Shown here: piece by piece, positions 15,880 to 24,361 of the stretch
Layout: each line of letters begins with the position of its first letter
How positions within the stretch are numbered: the first letter of the stretch is position 1
NCBI GenBank assembly: GCA_016281815.1
Contig: JAEEJK010000050.1
Coordinates: 35,237 to 99,236 of the forward strand
Direction: 5' to 3'
DNA: 64,000 nucleotides
From: Prevotella sp.
GTDB lineage: Bacteria; Bacteroidota; Bacteroidia; Bacteroidales; Bacteroidaceae
Translations under genes and position numbers: made by a program
Notes under the pieces: model-generated
What the model was told of the DNA's origin: nothing
The model's input: only the letters and a program-made list of their open reading frames with translations
The model's database searches: none

Positions 15880-17060
15880 TGGAGAAGCGTAAGTCTATCT
15901 TGGTATTTGGTGTAGGCACATTGCAGCAATCCCTCATCCGCAGAGCCAAACAGATGGGGCTCTACACTGTAGGCATTGACCCATTGGAAGATGCCGCTTG
16001 CCGTGAGGAAGTGGACGCCTATGAGGTGGTCGGCGGACAGGATTATGAAGGCACATGTGCTGTAGTGGAGAAATATGGCATTGATGCCATCATCACAACC
16101 GCCACAGACAAGCCGCTGGTGATGATGGCACGGGTGGCCAAACAATATGGATTCCCCTTCTATTCTGTAGAGACAGCACAATGGAGTACCGACAAGTTCC
16201 TGATGAAGCAGCGGTTCATGGAAGGCGGCATACCCTGCGCCAAAGGCCGACTGGTGAAGTCTGCTGCCGAAGTGGAAGATTTTGAATACCCCGTGATTAT
16301 CAAACCCCGCGACAACTCTGGCAGCCGCGGAGTGAAACTCTGCCGCAACCGCGAGGAACTGGATGATGCCATCGCAGAGGCCCTGCCCTACTCCCATTTG
16401 GACACCGTTCTTGTGGAAGAATTCATTGAGGGAAAAGAATACAGCATCGAGAGTCTTCATTATGATGGGAAACATGAGGTCATCCAGTTCACGGAGAAGA
16501 AGACTACTGAATTCCCTTACAATGTGGAGTTAGGCCATATCCAGCCCGCCGACATCTCAGATGTTGACAAGCAGAAGATCCGGGAGATCATAGTAAGGAT
16601 CGGTCAAGTTCTCCACTTTGAGAACTGTCCCTCGCACACAGAACTGAAAATCAACTCTCATGGCATTTTCGTCATTGAGACCAGTCCCCGGTTGGGTGGC
16701 GACTACATCACCTCGACCCTGACCCCTCTGTCCACTGGGGTCAATCTGGAAGACGAACTGCTGCACATCTCTTTGGGTGAAGCCATCACCCCCCATCCCC
16801 AAGCGGTGCAATATGCAGGCGTCCGTTTCTTTGATTTCAAGGAGGGTAGTGTTGTCAAGCAGATGCCAGATGAGAGGTTTGTCAAAGAATGGCCGCATGT
16901 CATTGATTTCTCTTTCAACCTCAGCGAGGGAGAGACGGTACATCAAATCACGTCGAGTCTGAACAGATACGGGCAACTGATTCTGGTTGCCGGCAACAAG
17001 GAGTCAATAGAAGACGCATTTGAGAAATACGAAAAGGCTATTATGGAAACATGTTTATGA
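15879..17060 (+). CDS. ATP-grasp ligase 1
   Basis: A 393-residue ATP-grasp enzyme. The N-terminal Rossmann-like pre-grasp domain begins SILVFGVGTLQQSLIRRA. The grasp core shows YPVIIKPRDNSGSRGV (about residues 131-146, ATP lysine), VEEFIEGKEYSIE (166-178) and the Mg-binding HTELKINSHGIFVIETSPRL region (near 255). This group couples ATP hydrolysis to carboxylate-amine ligation through an acyl phosphate. In a glycan locus it may attach an amino acid to the sugar amine made by the coupled aminotransferase. Base composition is like the upstream genes, unlike its AT-rich paralogue that follows. Confidence 0.9.
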   Translation: MEKRKSILVFGVGTLQQSLIRRAKQMGLYTVGIDPLEDAACREEVDAYEVVGGQDYEGTCAVVEKYGIDAIITTATDKPLVMMARVAKQYGFPFYSVETAQWSTDKFLMKQRFMEGGIPCAKGRLVKSAAEVEDFEYPVIIKPRDNSGSRGVKLCRNREELDDAIAEALPYSHLDTVLVEEFIEGKEYSIESLHYDGKHEVIQFTEKKTTEFPYNVELGHIQPADISDVDKQKIREIIVRIGQVLHFENCPSHTELKINSHGIFVIETSPRLGGDYITSTLTPLSTGVNLEDELLHISLGEAITPHPQAVQYAGVRFFDFKEGSVVKQMPDERFVKEWPHVIDFSFNLSEGETVHQITSSLNRYGQLILVAGNKESIEDAFEKYEKAIMETCL

Positions 17061-17148
17061 GTATATATAGTAGACAATTATGTTTTGATTTCATGGGGCC
17101 AAGATGAACAAACGTATTATTTTATTGCACTCAACATAATCTGCTATT

Positions 17149-18267
17149 ATGAAGAAAATATTAGCCATTATTGGTGCTGGGGAAGGAGCACTTCCAATTA
17201 TCAATAAGGCAAAGAGCATGGGTATAACAATTGTTGCTTATGGTCGAAATGATTCTCTCGCACAGAAAATGGTAGATATTTTTGTTGAGGAAAATCATTT
17301 TGACATCAATTTCATTGTTGACTCTTGCCGGAAACTACATGTAAATGGAGTAATGGCTTCCAGCGAACTATCTACTGAAGTGGCTGCCAAAGTAGCCCAT
17401 GAATTAAATTTGCCTGGCAATGAAGTCGAAAATGGTTTTGCAGGTAAAAATAAATACTTGATGAGAACCCGTGTCTCGCAACTATCTTCAGTCCGACAAC
17501 CCAAATTCTCTCTTTATAAGGATGATTCCACATATTCTTTTCCTGTTGTCGTAAAGGCTATTGATGCCTGTGGGAAAAAAGGAATTGGAATAGCCTACGA
17601 TTTGGACGATTTGACAAAAAGCGTCCAAAAAGCCCAAAAGTATTCATCGGACGGCAGAGCCTTGATTGAAGATTATCTTGAAGGAGGACAAGAATATTCA
17701 ATAGAATGCCTGTCAAATGGCAAAGAAGAACACCATGTGATTCAATACACAGAAAAAGAATCTTCAGGACCACCTCATTTTGTTGAGACTGGACATCACC
17801 AACCAGCAAACCTTTCCGAAATGATGAAAAGAAAGATTGACAAAGCAGCATCTGAAATATTATCGGTATTGGGACTGAATTGCGGTATGGCTCATTTGGA
17901 GATTAAGATAATAGATAGTGAGATTTATTTTATTGAAGTCGGTGCACGTGGTGGAGGCGACCATATATCAGATATCTTAACACCATTAAGTACAGGGTTT
18001 GATTATTATAAGTCAGCAATTGAATGTCACTTAGGCATATATCATCACACTAAAATTTCAAACGAGGCTTATACGGGAATATATTTTCATACTATTCAAA
18101 ATAAGAAACTTAAGCCATTGTTTGATATTTCTAAATCATCTTCATGGTGTGTTATGAATACCATAGAGAGTGATGTATTTTCAGAAACAACTGGAAATGT
18201 AGAAACAGCGAATTCTGGATTCATCATTTATGCTTCTGACCATAAAATAACCCTCAATGATATTTAA
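17149..18267 (+). CDS. ATP-grasp ligase 2 (AT-rich paralogue)
   Basis: A 372-residue ATP-grasp enzyme related to the preceding gene: both carry the series EDYLEGGQEYSIE/EEFIEGKEYSIE, GHHQPANLSE/GHIQPADISD and ILTPLSTGFD/TLTPLSTGVN. The ATP-binding strand is PVVVKAIDACGKKGIGIAY and the metal site is AHLEIKIIDSEIYFIEV. It is clearly more AT-rich than the first copy and preceded by an 88-base spacer, so recent tandem duplication is unlikely and separate acquisition is more probable. Predicted to form an amide or similar bond on a glycan precursor; substrates unknown. Confidence 0.9.
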   Translation: MKKILAIIGAGEGALPIINKAKSMGITIVAYGRNDSLAQKMVDIFVEENHFDINFIVDSCRKLHVNGVMASSELSTEVAAKVAHELNLPGNEVENGFAGKNKYLMRTRVSQLSSVRQPKFSLYKDDSTYSFPVVVKAIDACGKKGIGIAYDLDDLTKSVQKAQKYSSDGRALIEDYLEGGQEYSIECLSNGKEEHHVIQYTEKESSGPPHFVETGHHQPANLSEMMKRKIDKAASEILSVLGLNCGMAHLEIKIIDSEIYFIEVGARGGGDHISDILTPLSTGFDYYKSAIECHLGIYHHTKISNEAYTGIYFHTIQNKKLKPLFDISKSSSWCVMNTIESDVFSETTGNVETANSGFIIYASDHKITLNDI

Positions 18268-18276
18268 TACTTGTCT

Positions 18277-19533
18277 ATGAATAATTTACAAGGTAAAAGG
18301 CTCCTACTGCTTGGCAGCAATCTTTGGAGAGAAGACCTCAAACGTTTTGCAACAAAGAATGGTGTTTATTTGATATTTGCAGGATTATATCCAGGAGAGT
18401 TGGATCATATTGCAAATGAACATTATCGAATAGATACCACAGATCCATCGGTTATGATTCCTTTTATAAAAGAACATAATATAGATGGTATTTTTATGGG
18501 TGGAAGTGAACTCATTATTTCGAAATCATGCGATTACATCAATCAATTAGGATATCCATGTTACTGTACCAAGGATCAATGGGATGTCCTTCAGAATAAA
18601 AGAGCATTCAAGAATTGCTGCAAGAAATACAGGGTTCCTACAGTTCCTGAGTATGACATTTGTGATGACCTCAATGATGAAGATTATCCTGTAATTGTCA
18701 AACCAACAGATGGTTGCGCTTCCAAAGGAATAAATATATGCTATAATGATAAGGAACTTAAAGAAGCAAAACAAAAAGCCTTATCCTCTTCTCCAACACA
18801 CAATATCATAATTGAAAGATATATAGATAATGGGGGACTTACAAATGTGGTCAATTACGTTGCCATCAATGGTAATTATTATCTCGAAGCCATGGGAGAC
18901 CGCTATGTGCTTGATGGAGGATTAATAACAGCAGCAGCCTCTTTCCCCTCATTGTTTCTGAATCATTGGTTAAAATATGTCGACCCGATGGTTAGAGAAA
19001 TGTTAAAAGGATTAGGACTGGAAAATGGAGTGGTAGCATTTCAAGCGATTCCAGAAGGTAATCAAATTTATGTATATGAATGCTGTTTTAGACTGACTGG
19101 AGGTATGACATATAAGATGACCGATGCTGTCTGCGGTCATAATTCATTCAGATTGTTGCTAAATCATGTTCTCACGGGGAAGATGTGTGAAGAAAAAGAC
19201 ATTCAAAATATTTCGCCATTTTTCAATGGGAAAAGAGGCATTTCTATTACTCTTCCTTTGAGATTGGGCGAGATTGGCTGTGTGGAAGGAATAGAAAAAA
19301 TCAAGTCTCTAAAACAGGTTGTTGATTATACACATTACTATGAGGTTGGGGATTCCATAGTTCCTCAAAAGATAAATACACTCGACCAATTGTTTGCGAG
19401 AATAATGGTTGTATCCCAAACAGAATCCGACATGAATGAAACTCTAAAAACAATAAGAAAGTCGGTATCGGTAAAGGATGTAAATGGTTCTGAGATGATT
19501 ATTTGGACAACTTTTGATAAATTATTCAAATAA
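18277..19533 (+). CDS. ATP-grasp ligase 3
   Basis: A 418-residue ATP-grasp enzyme starting at ATG 18277 (TTG 18271 would add two residues). Motifs: GKRLLLLGSNLWREDLKRFA at the N terminus, DYPVIVKPTDGCASKGINI for ATP binding, IIERYIDNGG as the second grasp strand and YVYECCFRLTGGMTYKMTDA around the metal site. It is more distant from the other two ATP-grasp proteins of this locus and resembles carbamoyl-phosphate-synthase-like ATP-grasp proteins often found in surface-glycan loci. A third ligase suggests several amide bonds or alternative amino acids on the product. Confidence 0.88.
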   Translation: MNNLQGKRLLLLGSNLWREDLKRFATKNGVYLIFAGLYPGELDHIANEHYRIDTTDPSVMIPFIKEHNIDGIFMGGSELIISKSCDYINQLGYPCYCTKDQWDVLQNKRAFKNCCKKYRVPTVPEYDICDDLNDEDYPVIVKPTDGCASKGINICYNDKELKEAKQKALSSSPTHNIIIERYIDNGGLTNVVNYVAINGNYYLEAMGDRYVLDGGLITAAASFPSLFLNHWLKYVDPMVREMLKGLGLENGVVAFQAIPEGNQIYVYECCFRLTGGMTYKMTDAVCGHNSFRLLLNHVLTGKMCEEKDIQNISPFFNGKRGISITLPLRLGEIGCVEGIEKIKSLKQVVDYTHYYEVGDSIVPQKINTLDQLFARIMVVSQTESDMNETLKTIRKSVSVKDVNGSEMIIWTTFDKLFK

Positions 19534-19614
19534 GAGTTGCTCGAATGACATAGAGGCCACTATGGCGGACATAATGAGCATAATAATCGGATGGCATAAC
19601 AAAGCATATAAATC

Positions 19615-20673
19615 ATGAATAAGTCAAGGATTGAGAATCGTATCATCACATCAGATAAGAGTCTTTTGACTGCTCTTAAACAAATGGACACACAAAAGGT
19701 GAAAACCCTTTTTGTTGTCGACGATAATCATTTCGAAGGTTTGTTGACGCTGGGAGACATCCAACGTGCAATTATAAAAAACATCGCCCTTTCTGAGCCT
19801 GTTAGTGCCATTCTTAACAAAGACAAAATCTATGGTTATGCCTACGAAGACGAGAAAGTCATCAAGGAAAAAATGCATCGGATGCGTGCTGAGGTGATGC
19901 CCATTTTAGATGAGAAAGGCGAATTGAAGGATGTGTGGTTTTGGGGCGACCTTTTTCTTGTTCCAGAGCGCCAGCATAGGGAAAAAATCAATCTTCCCGT
20001 TGTCATCATGGCAGGAGGCAAGGGTACGCGCCTAAAGCCTTTAACGAATGTGATTCCCAAACCTCTTGTCCCCGTAGGTGAAAAGACCATCCTTGAGGTC
20101 ATCCTTGATCAGTTTGAGGAAATTGGCTGCCATAAGTTTTATATGTCTATCAATTATAAAGCAGACATGATGAAGTATTATCTCAGTCAACTCAACCACC
20201 AGTATGACATTGAATTCTTCATGGAAGATAAGCCATTGGGGACTATAGGCAGTGTTTCATTGCTCAAAGGAAAAATCGACACGCCCTTCTTTGTTTCCAA
20301 CTGCGACAGCATCAACGAGCAGGACTACCGTGACGTATATGACTACCACATCAACTATCATAACGACATGACGATAGTCACTATGGTGAAGAGCATCAAA
20401 ATACCATACGGAGTGATTGAAACTGGAGAAGACGGTCTCATGATTTCTTTAAAAGAAAAGCCCGAACATACCTATATGATAAATTCTGGCGTATACATCC
20501 TCAATCCGGAACTGATTGACGAAATTCCTGAGGGAGAGTTTTTTCACATCACCCAACTGATGGAAAAGGTAAAGTCCCGTGGTGGTCGCGTAGGCTGTTT
20601 CCCTGTCAGTGAGCATGCATGGCACGACATGGGCGAATGGCCAGAATACCTCAAAATGATCAATATACTGTAA
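19615..20673 (+). CDS. CBS-domain nucleotidyltransferase (sugar-1-phosphate type)
   Basis: A 352-residue two-part protein. Residues about 1-115 form a CBS-domain pair (KTLFVVDDNHFEGLLTLGDI and AEVMPILDEKGELKDVWF). Residues about 125-352 are a sugar-nucleotidyltransferase domain with the signature MAGGKGTRLKPLTNVIPKPL, the metal-binding SNCDS and the active-site Lys region SLKEKP. The layout matches PtmE/LgaF-type enzymes that make GDP-glucosamine in legionaminic-acid pathways, though other nucleotide sugars are possible. No neuraminic/legionaminic synthase is nearby. CBS domains suggest adenine-nucleotide control. Confidence 0.88.
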   Translation: MNKSRIENRIITSDKSLLTALKQMDTQKVKTLFVVDDNHFEGLLTLGDIQRAIIKNIALSEPVSAILNKDKIYGYAYEDEKVIKEKMHRMRAEVMPILDEKGELKDVWFWGDLFLVPERQHREKINLPVVIMAGGKGTRLKPLTNVIPKPLVPVGEKTILEVILDQFEEIGCHKFYMSINYKADMMKYYLSQLNHQYDIEFFMEDKPLGTIGSVSLLKGKIDTPFFVSNCDSINEQDYRDVYDYHINYHNDMTIVTMVKSIKIPYGVIETGEDGLMISLKEKPEHTYMINSGVYILNPELIDEIPEGEFFHITQLMEKVKSRGGRVGCFPVSEHAWHDMGEWPEYLKMINIL

Positions 20674-20689
20674 TCATTAGGATGGCTTT

Positions 20690-21859
20690 ATGAAGAAATA
20701 CAACATTCTGATTGTTGGTCTCAAGTGCTATAGCGGACATATCAGGGAGTTTGTCGTCAACTTAAAAAAGAAAAACCCCCAGGCAAGAATTACGTTGGTC
20801 ACATTTTCTGTCAGAGATGAGTTTAAAAATGACATTTTGAAGTCCGTGGACCAAATCATCAGGATAAAACAATACCATGGCTTCATAAAGTTACCTATTA
20901 TTTACTCCATAATGGATTTGTTGTATCTATATTGGGGATTTCTTAAACTTCATCTATTCCATCATTTTGATATTGTCGACATCCACTATCCGAGAGCATT
21001 TCTCAAACGCATCATGCCGATTATAAGAATGATGACCAAAAATATTGTCATTACACCCTGGGGAAGCGATGTGATGCGCGTGGATGACAAAAAATCGATA
21101 GAAAATCTCTGCAATATTTGTTCTCAGGCAAGATACATTACAGTCGCAAGAGACTCCATGATTGGGAAGTATGTAATTGATAAATTCAAGATGAATCCTG
21201 AAAAAATGGTGAAGTTGGGCTGGGGAGGTGAGTTCTTTGATTTTATCCAAGAAAACTCCGGCAAGGTGACTACAGAAAGTGCAAAAGAAAGATTCGGGTT
21301 AACTGACAAATTTGTCATCTCATGTGGCTACAACATGCAATATGAACAAAGGCAAGAAGAAATAATAGATGCGATTTACAGCATGAAAGACCAACTTCCC
21401 AACAATCTCCTACTTCTCTTTCCTTTCACTTATGGCAGATGTGCCCAACATATCAAGCACAAGGATGAGATCACAGACAAATGCAAATCGCTGGGACTTG
21501 ATTGTACTGTGATAGAAGAGTATTTGGATTTGGCAGATTTACTGAAACTAAGAATGGCGACAGACATCTTTGTCCATGTTCAAACCACGGATGCAGGATC
21601 AAGATGTGTGATGGAATATGTTTATTGCAATAAAAAAGTGGTTCATGGCGCATGGATCAAATATGCCTATTTGGAAGATTATAAGCCATCTTGCTATTTC
21701 CCTGTTGATAAAATGGAAAATTTGGGTTCCGTCATTGTAAAAGCAAGCCAAGCAAAAGTAGAAGAATTGCCACAAGAAGTAAAAACAATCATACAGGAAA
21801 GGGGTTGGAACCACAAAATGACTCTGTGGAACAACTTCTTTGAGTCTTTGGTCTCATAA
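20690..21859 (+). CDS. glycosyltransferase (GT4/GT-B type)
   Basis: A 389-residue GT-B glycosyltransferase. The N-terminal half starts NILIVGLKCYSGHIREFVVN, followed by FDIVDIHYPRAFLKRIM and ITPWGSDVMRV (acceptor-side features of GT4-like enzymes). The C-terminal donor domain includes the linker KLGWGGEFFDF, the strand VISCGYNMQYEQRQEEIIDA and DIFVHVQTTDAGSRCVMEYV in the donor-binding position. It is the only clear processive/repeat glycosyltransferase in the whole locus. AT-rich like its neighbours. Donor and linkage cannot be predicted. Confidence 0.85.
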   Translation: MKKYNILIVGLKCYSGHIREFVVNLKKKNPQARITLVTFSVRDEFKNDILKSVDQIIRIKQYHGFIKLPIIYSIMDLLYLYWGFLKLHLFHHFDIVDIHYPRAFLKRIMPIIRMMTKNIVITPWGSDVMRVDDKKSIENLCNICSQARYITVARDSMIGKYVIDKFKMNPEKMVKLGWGGEFFDFIQENSGKVTTESAKERFGLTDKFVISCGYNMQYEQRQEEIIDAIYSMKDQLPNNLLLLFPFTYGRCAQHIKHKDEITDKCKSLGLDCTVIEEYLDLADLLKLRMATDIFVHVQTTDAGSRCVMEYVYCNKKVVHGAWIKYAYLEDYKPSCYFPVDKMENLGSVIVKASQAKVEELPQEVKTIIQERGWNHKMTLWNNFFESLVS

Positions 21860-21901
21860 CTCGGACTTTTGTGTTGTTGATGATATCAAACTTTATTACT
21901 C

Positions 21902-22546
21902 ATGGAAGAAATTAAAATCATGGAGAAGCCCGAATGGGTTTCATGGGATGACATACACGAACTTCTTCTTGCTGCCCACAAAAAGAATATCGAGAAGGGG
22001 ATTGTGATGAAATATGTTCAATTGCCAGGAGAAGAAATACGTAAAAAAATAGGTGATGAAGGCATGTGCTGGGTCGCTTTATGTGGCGACAAACTGGTCG
22101 GCACACATTCTGTCTCATTCTTCGTAGGAAAATCGTGGTGGAACAAAGGGGAAAAAGTGGCTCACGGTTGTTTTACCGGTATTCTACAAGAATACCAGGG
22201 AATAGGCATCTTGGAAGAAATGTATAAGAAATTCAATGAGTATATCCGCAACAAGGGTGTTTACATCACGGAGGGGAATACTGCAGAGGACAACCGCATC
22301 ATGAGGAAAATTCTTGAAAAAAGAGGACATAAGACCGTTTCTTTCTATGCACCTCCATCCAACCACTACAATGTCAGAACTGTTAACTGGCTGAATGGGT
22401 GTCCTTTCTCTGACAAATACATAGAGAGACGTTTCAAAATTGCCAAAATCTTGACCAAGATGCAGTATAAGAAGGGAATGATTGAGCGCAACTACATATT
22501 TTCACGCATTTTGGGAAGAATAAAAATGATGCTGGATATTCAATGA
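21902..22546 (+). CDS. GNAT family N-acyltransferase
   Basis: A 214-residue protein with a GNAT core at about residues 1-150: the CWVALCGDKLVGTHSVSF strand pair, then GCFTGILQEYQGIGILEEMY, with the acyl-CoA pyrophosphate loop at QEYQGIG, and GVYITEGNTAEDNRIMRKIL. The C-terminal 60 residues are basic and helical (RRFKIAKILTKMQYKKGM). As the last gene of the AT-rich block it could transfer an acyl group, possibly from one of the dedicated ACPs, to the sugar amine. A strong terminator follows about 80 bases later. Confidence 0.85.
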   Translation: MEEIKIMEKPEWVSWDDIHELLLAAHKKNIEKGIVMKYVQLPGEEIRKKIGDEGMCWVALCGDKLVGTHSVSFFVGKSWWNKGEKVAHGCFTGILQEYQGIGILEEMYKKFNEYIRNKGVYITEGNTAEDNRIMRKILEKRGHKTVSFYAPPSNHYNVRTVNWLNGCPFSDKYIERRFKIAKILTKMQYKKGMIERNYIFSRILGRIKMMLDIQ

Positions 22547-22626
22547 ATGGATAGAAACAGTATCATGTAAACAACTTTTATCGCATGAAAAATGATGATA
22601 CCAAAAGACGATATCATCAATTTACA

Positions 22627-22658
22627 GGGAATCCTACTAAGTAGAATTCCCTTTTTTT
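22627..22658 (+). terminator. Rho-independent terminator of the biosynthesis block
   Basis: GGGAAT (22627-22632) pairs with ATTCCC (22646-22651), with a nested CTAC/GTAG stem, and seven T follow. It sits 80 bases after the GNAT gene and immediately before the promoter of the NYN gene, so it separates the biosynthesis and export blocks. Confidence 0.88.
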
Positions 22659-22670
22659 ATTAAAATTGTG

Positions 22671-22678
22671 TACCTTTG
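22671..22678 (+). promoter_or_regulatory. -7 element of the NYN gene promoter
   Basis: TACCTTTG followed by C matches TAnnTTTG exactly; the start codon lies 34 bases downstream. The expected -33 region overlaps the end of the terminator hairpin and has no good TTTG. Confidence 0.65.
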
Positions 22679-22711
22679 CATCCTGTTTGTGATACACATA
22701 TCCAATCAATT

Positions 22712-23506
22712 ATGACACAAGAAAAGAAAGAACTCAAATTGGCTGTACTTTTTGACGCAGACAACGTGCCGTCATCACACGTGCGGGAGATGCTCAATGA
22801 AATCGCCAAATACGGCGTGCCCACCATCAAGCGCATCTATGGCGACTGGACCAAGCCCAATCTCGGAGGTTGGAAGGGCGTGCTGCTCGAAAACGCCATC
22901 ACACCCATCCAGCAATACAGTTATACCACCGGAAAGAATGCCACCGACTCAGCCATGATTATCGATGCCATGGACATTCTCCACAGCAATAAGGTCGACG
23001 GATTCTGCATCATATCAAGCGACAGCGATTTCACACGTCTGGCCACGCGCCTACGCGAGTCGAGCAAGACAGTGATAGGCATGGGTGAGAAAAAGACCCC
23101 GAGACCATTTATTGTTGCATGCGACAAGTTCATCTACATCGAGAACCTCGGAAGTGATGATGAGGAGACACAGGAGGAAAACCAAGATGGGGAGGCAGAG
23201 GCTCTGACTGCCACCACCGGTGATGCCAAGAAAGCCACCCCCCAGAAAGAGAGGATCAACTATGCCATCATCAAATTGCTGCGACACACCATCGACGACC
23301 TGGCCGATGACAACGACTGGGTGTCGCTCGCTGAGGTAGGCAGTCTCCTGCTGAAAAAGCGTCCCGACTTCGACCCACGCAACTATGGATTCCAGAAACT
23401 CACGCCCCTCATCGAGGCATGTCCAAAATATTTCGAAATAGAGAAGAGAAAGGCAGACAACAGCCATGTGGTCCATGTATTTGTGAGACTCAGAAAGGGA
23501 AAATGA
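22712..23506 (+). CDS. NYN-domain (LabA/DUF88-like) protein with OST-HTH/LOTUS domain
   Basis: A 264-residue cytoplasmic protein starting at ATG 22712, placed correctly behind the promoter. The N-terminal NYN (PIN-like nuclease) domain shows LAVLFDADNVPSSHVREM, NATDSAMIIDAMDIL and GFCIISSDSDFTRLATRLRE, giving the Asp cluster typical of metal-dependent ribonucleases of this class. After an acidic linker (about residues 153-185), a C-terminal OST-HTH/LOTUS domain (about 190-264) is seen, a module known to bind RNA. Likely RNA processing or decay; target unknown. It is cotranscribed with nothing obvious, but sits between the biosynthesis and export blocks of the glycan locus. Confidence 0.88.
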   Translation: MTQEKKELKLAVLFDADNVPSSHVREMLNEIAKYGVPTIKRIYGDWTKPNLGGWKGVLLENAITPIQQYSYTTGKNATDSAMIIDAMDILHSNKVDGFCIISSDSDFTRLATRLRESSKTVIGMGEKKTPRPFIVACDKFIYIENLGSDDEETQEENQDGEAEALTATTGDAKKATPQKERINYAIIKLLRHTIDDLADDNDWVSLAEVGSLLLKKRPDFDPRNYGFQKLTPLIEACPKYFEIEKRKADNSHVVHVFVRLRKGK

Positions 23507-23538
23507 AAAAACACCTGGAGTTTCTCAAAAAAATACTA

Positions 23539-23546
23539 TAACTTTG
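23539..23546 (+). promoter_or_regulatory. -7 element of the export block
   Basis: TAACTTTG followed by C matches TAnnTTTG. Transcription from about 23553 gives a leader of about 70 bases before the sugar transferase. In it AACCG/CGGTT (about 23557-23570) and GTGGGA/TCCCAC (23581-23586 / 23595-23600) can form two successive hairpins. Confidence 0.65.
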
Positions 23547-23622
23547 CAACAATTTAACCGTTTTGCGGTTATATATATTGGTGGGACCTTGAAATCCCAC
23601 ATCATATCAACAATCATCCGGT

Positions 23623-24357
23623 TTGGCCAGAGTATATGACGAACAGGCGGCCAGCCTGGCATACAGCCACGATGCGATGCAGCCATGGCAGCGTGCGGTG
23701 AAACGGACAGCAGACATCCTCTGCTCGTGTGTAGGACTTGTCGTGCTCCTGCCCGTCTTCATCGTCTTTGCCGTCATGCTCAGGATCCAGCGCAACGGTC
23801 CGGTATTCTTCTCACAGAAAAGGATAGGACACAAGGGCAAGCCCTTCACGATCTACAAATTCAGAACTCTGAGCACTGTGGTTGAGGACCAAGGGCCGCA
23901 ACTCATCGCAAAGGGTGACAGCGTGCAGTCCACACCTTTTGAGAGATTTCTCCGCGACCATCATCTTGACGAACTCCCCCAACTTTGGAATGTGCTCATC
24001 GGCAACATGTCGCTGGTAGGACCGCGCCCCGAGCGAAAATACTACATAGACCAGATCATGGAGCACACCCATGACTATCTGCTCATCTACCAGATGAAAC
24101 CCGGACTCACTTCCGAGGCTACCATCTACAACGGATATACTGACACCATGGAGAAAATGCTCAAACGGCTTGACATGGACATCAGATACCTGGAGAACAG
24201 GTCTCTGCGCACCGACCTGAGCATCATCATCCAAACCATAGGATGCCTTTTCCATCCCTCAGACGGGAAGGAAGATAAACATACAGCAACCCATCAGCGC
24301 CCTTCCTCACCGACAGAGACTGGCTTCACTGGGGAAACAAACAACAAGCAATTCTGA
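23623..24357 (+). CDS. polyprenyl phosphoglycosyl transferase (WcaJ/PglC-like)
   Basis: A monotopic phosphoglycosyl transferase that starts glycan assembly by moving a sugar-1-phosphate to undecaprenyl phosphate. The segment KRTADILCSCVGLVVLLPVF is the re-entrant membrane helix; PVFFSQKRIGHKGKPFTIYK, then FRTL, and LRDHHLDELPQLWNVLIGNM followed by SLVGPRPE give the catalytic Asp-His/Asp-Glu and substrate motifs. No N-terminal multi-helix domain is present, so it is the minimal form. The first possible start is TTG 23623 (244 residues); ATG 23677 (226 residues) is equally consistent with family alignments. The C-terminal 40 residues are Thr/Ser-rich and unconserved. Confidence 0.92.
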   Translation: MARVYDEQAASLAYSHDAMQPWQRAVKRTADILCSCVGLVVLLPVFIVFAVMLRIQRNGPVFFSQKRIGHKGKPFTIYKFRTLSTVVEDQGPQLIAKGDSVQSTPFERFLRDHHLDELPQLWNVLIGNMSLVGPRPERKYYIDQIMEHTHDYLLIYQMKPGLTSEATIYNGYTDTMEKMLKRLDMDIRYLENRSLRTDLSIIIQTIGCLFHPSDGKEDKHTATHQRPSSPTETGFTGETNNKQF

Positions 24358-24361
24358 GATT

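Noticed and set aside
17104..17139. Eleven-codon open frame (MNKRIILLHST) before ATP-grasp 2
   Set aside because: Too short to support; could be a leader peptide or decay remnant at the edge of the AT-rich block, but nothing confirms either.
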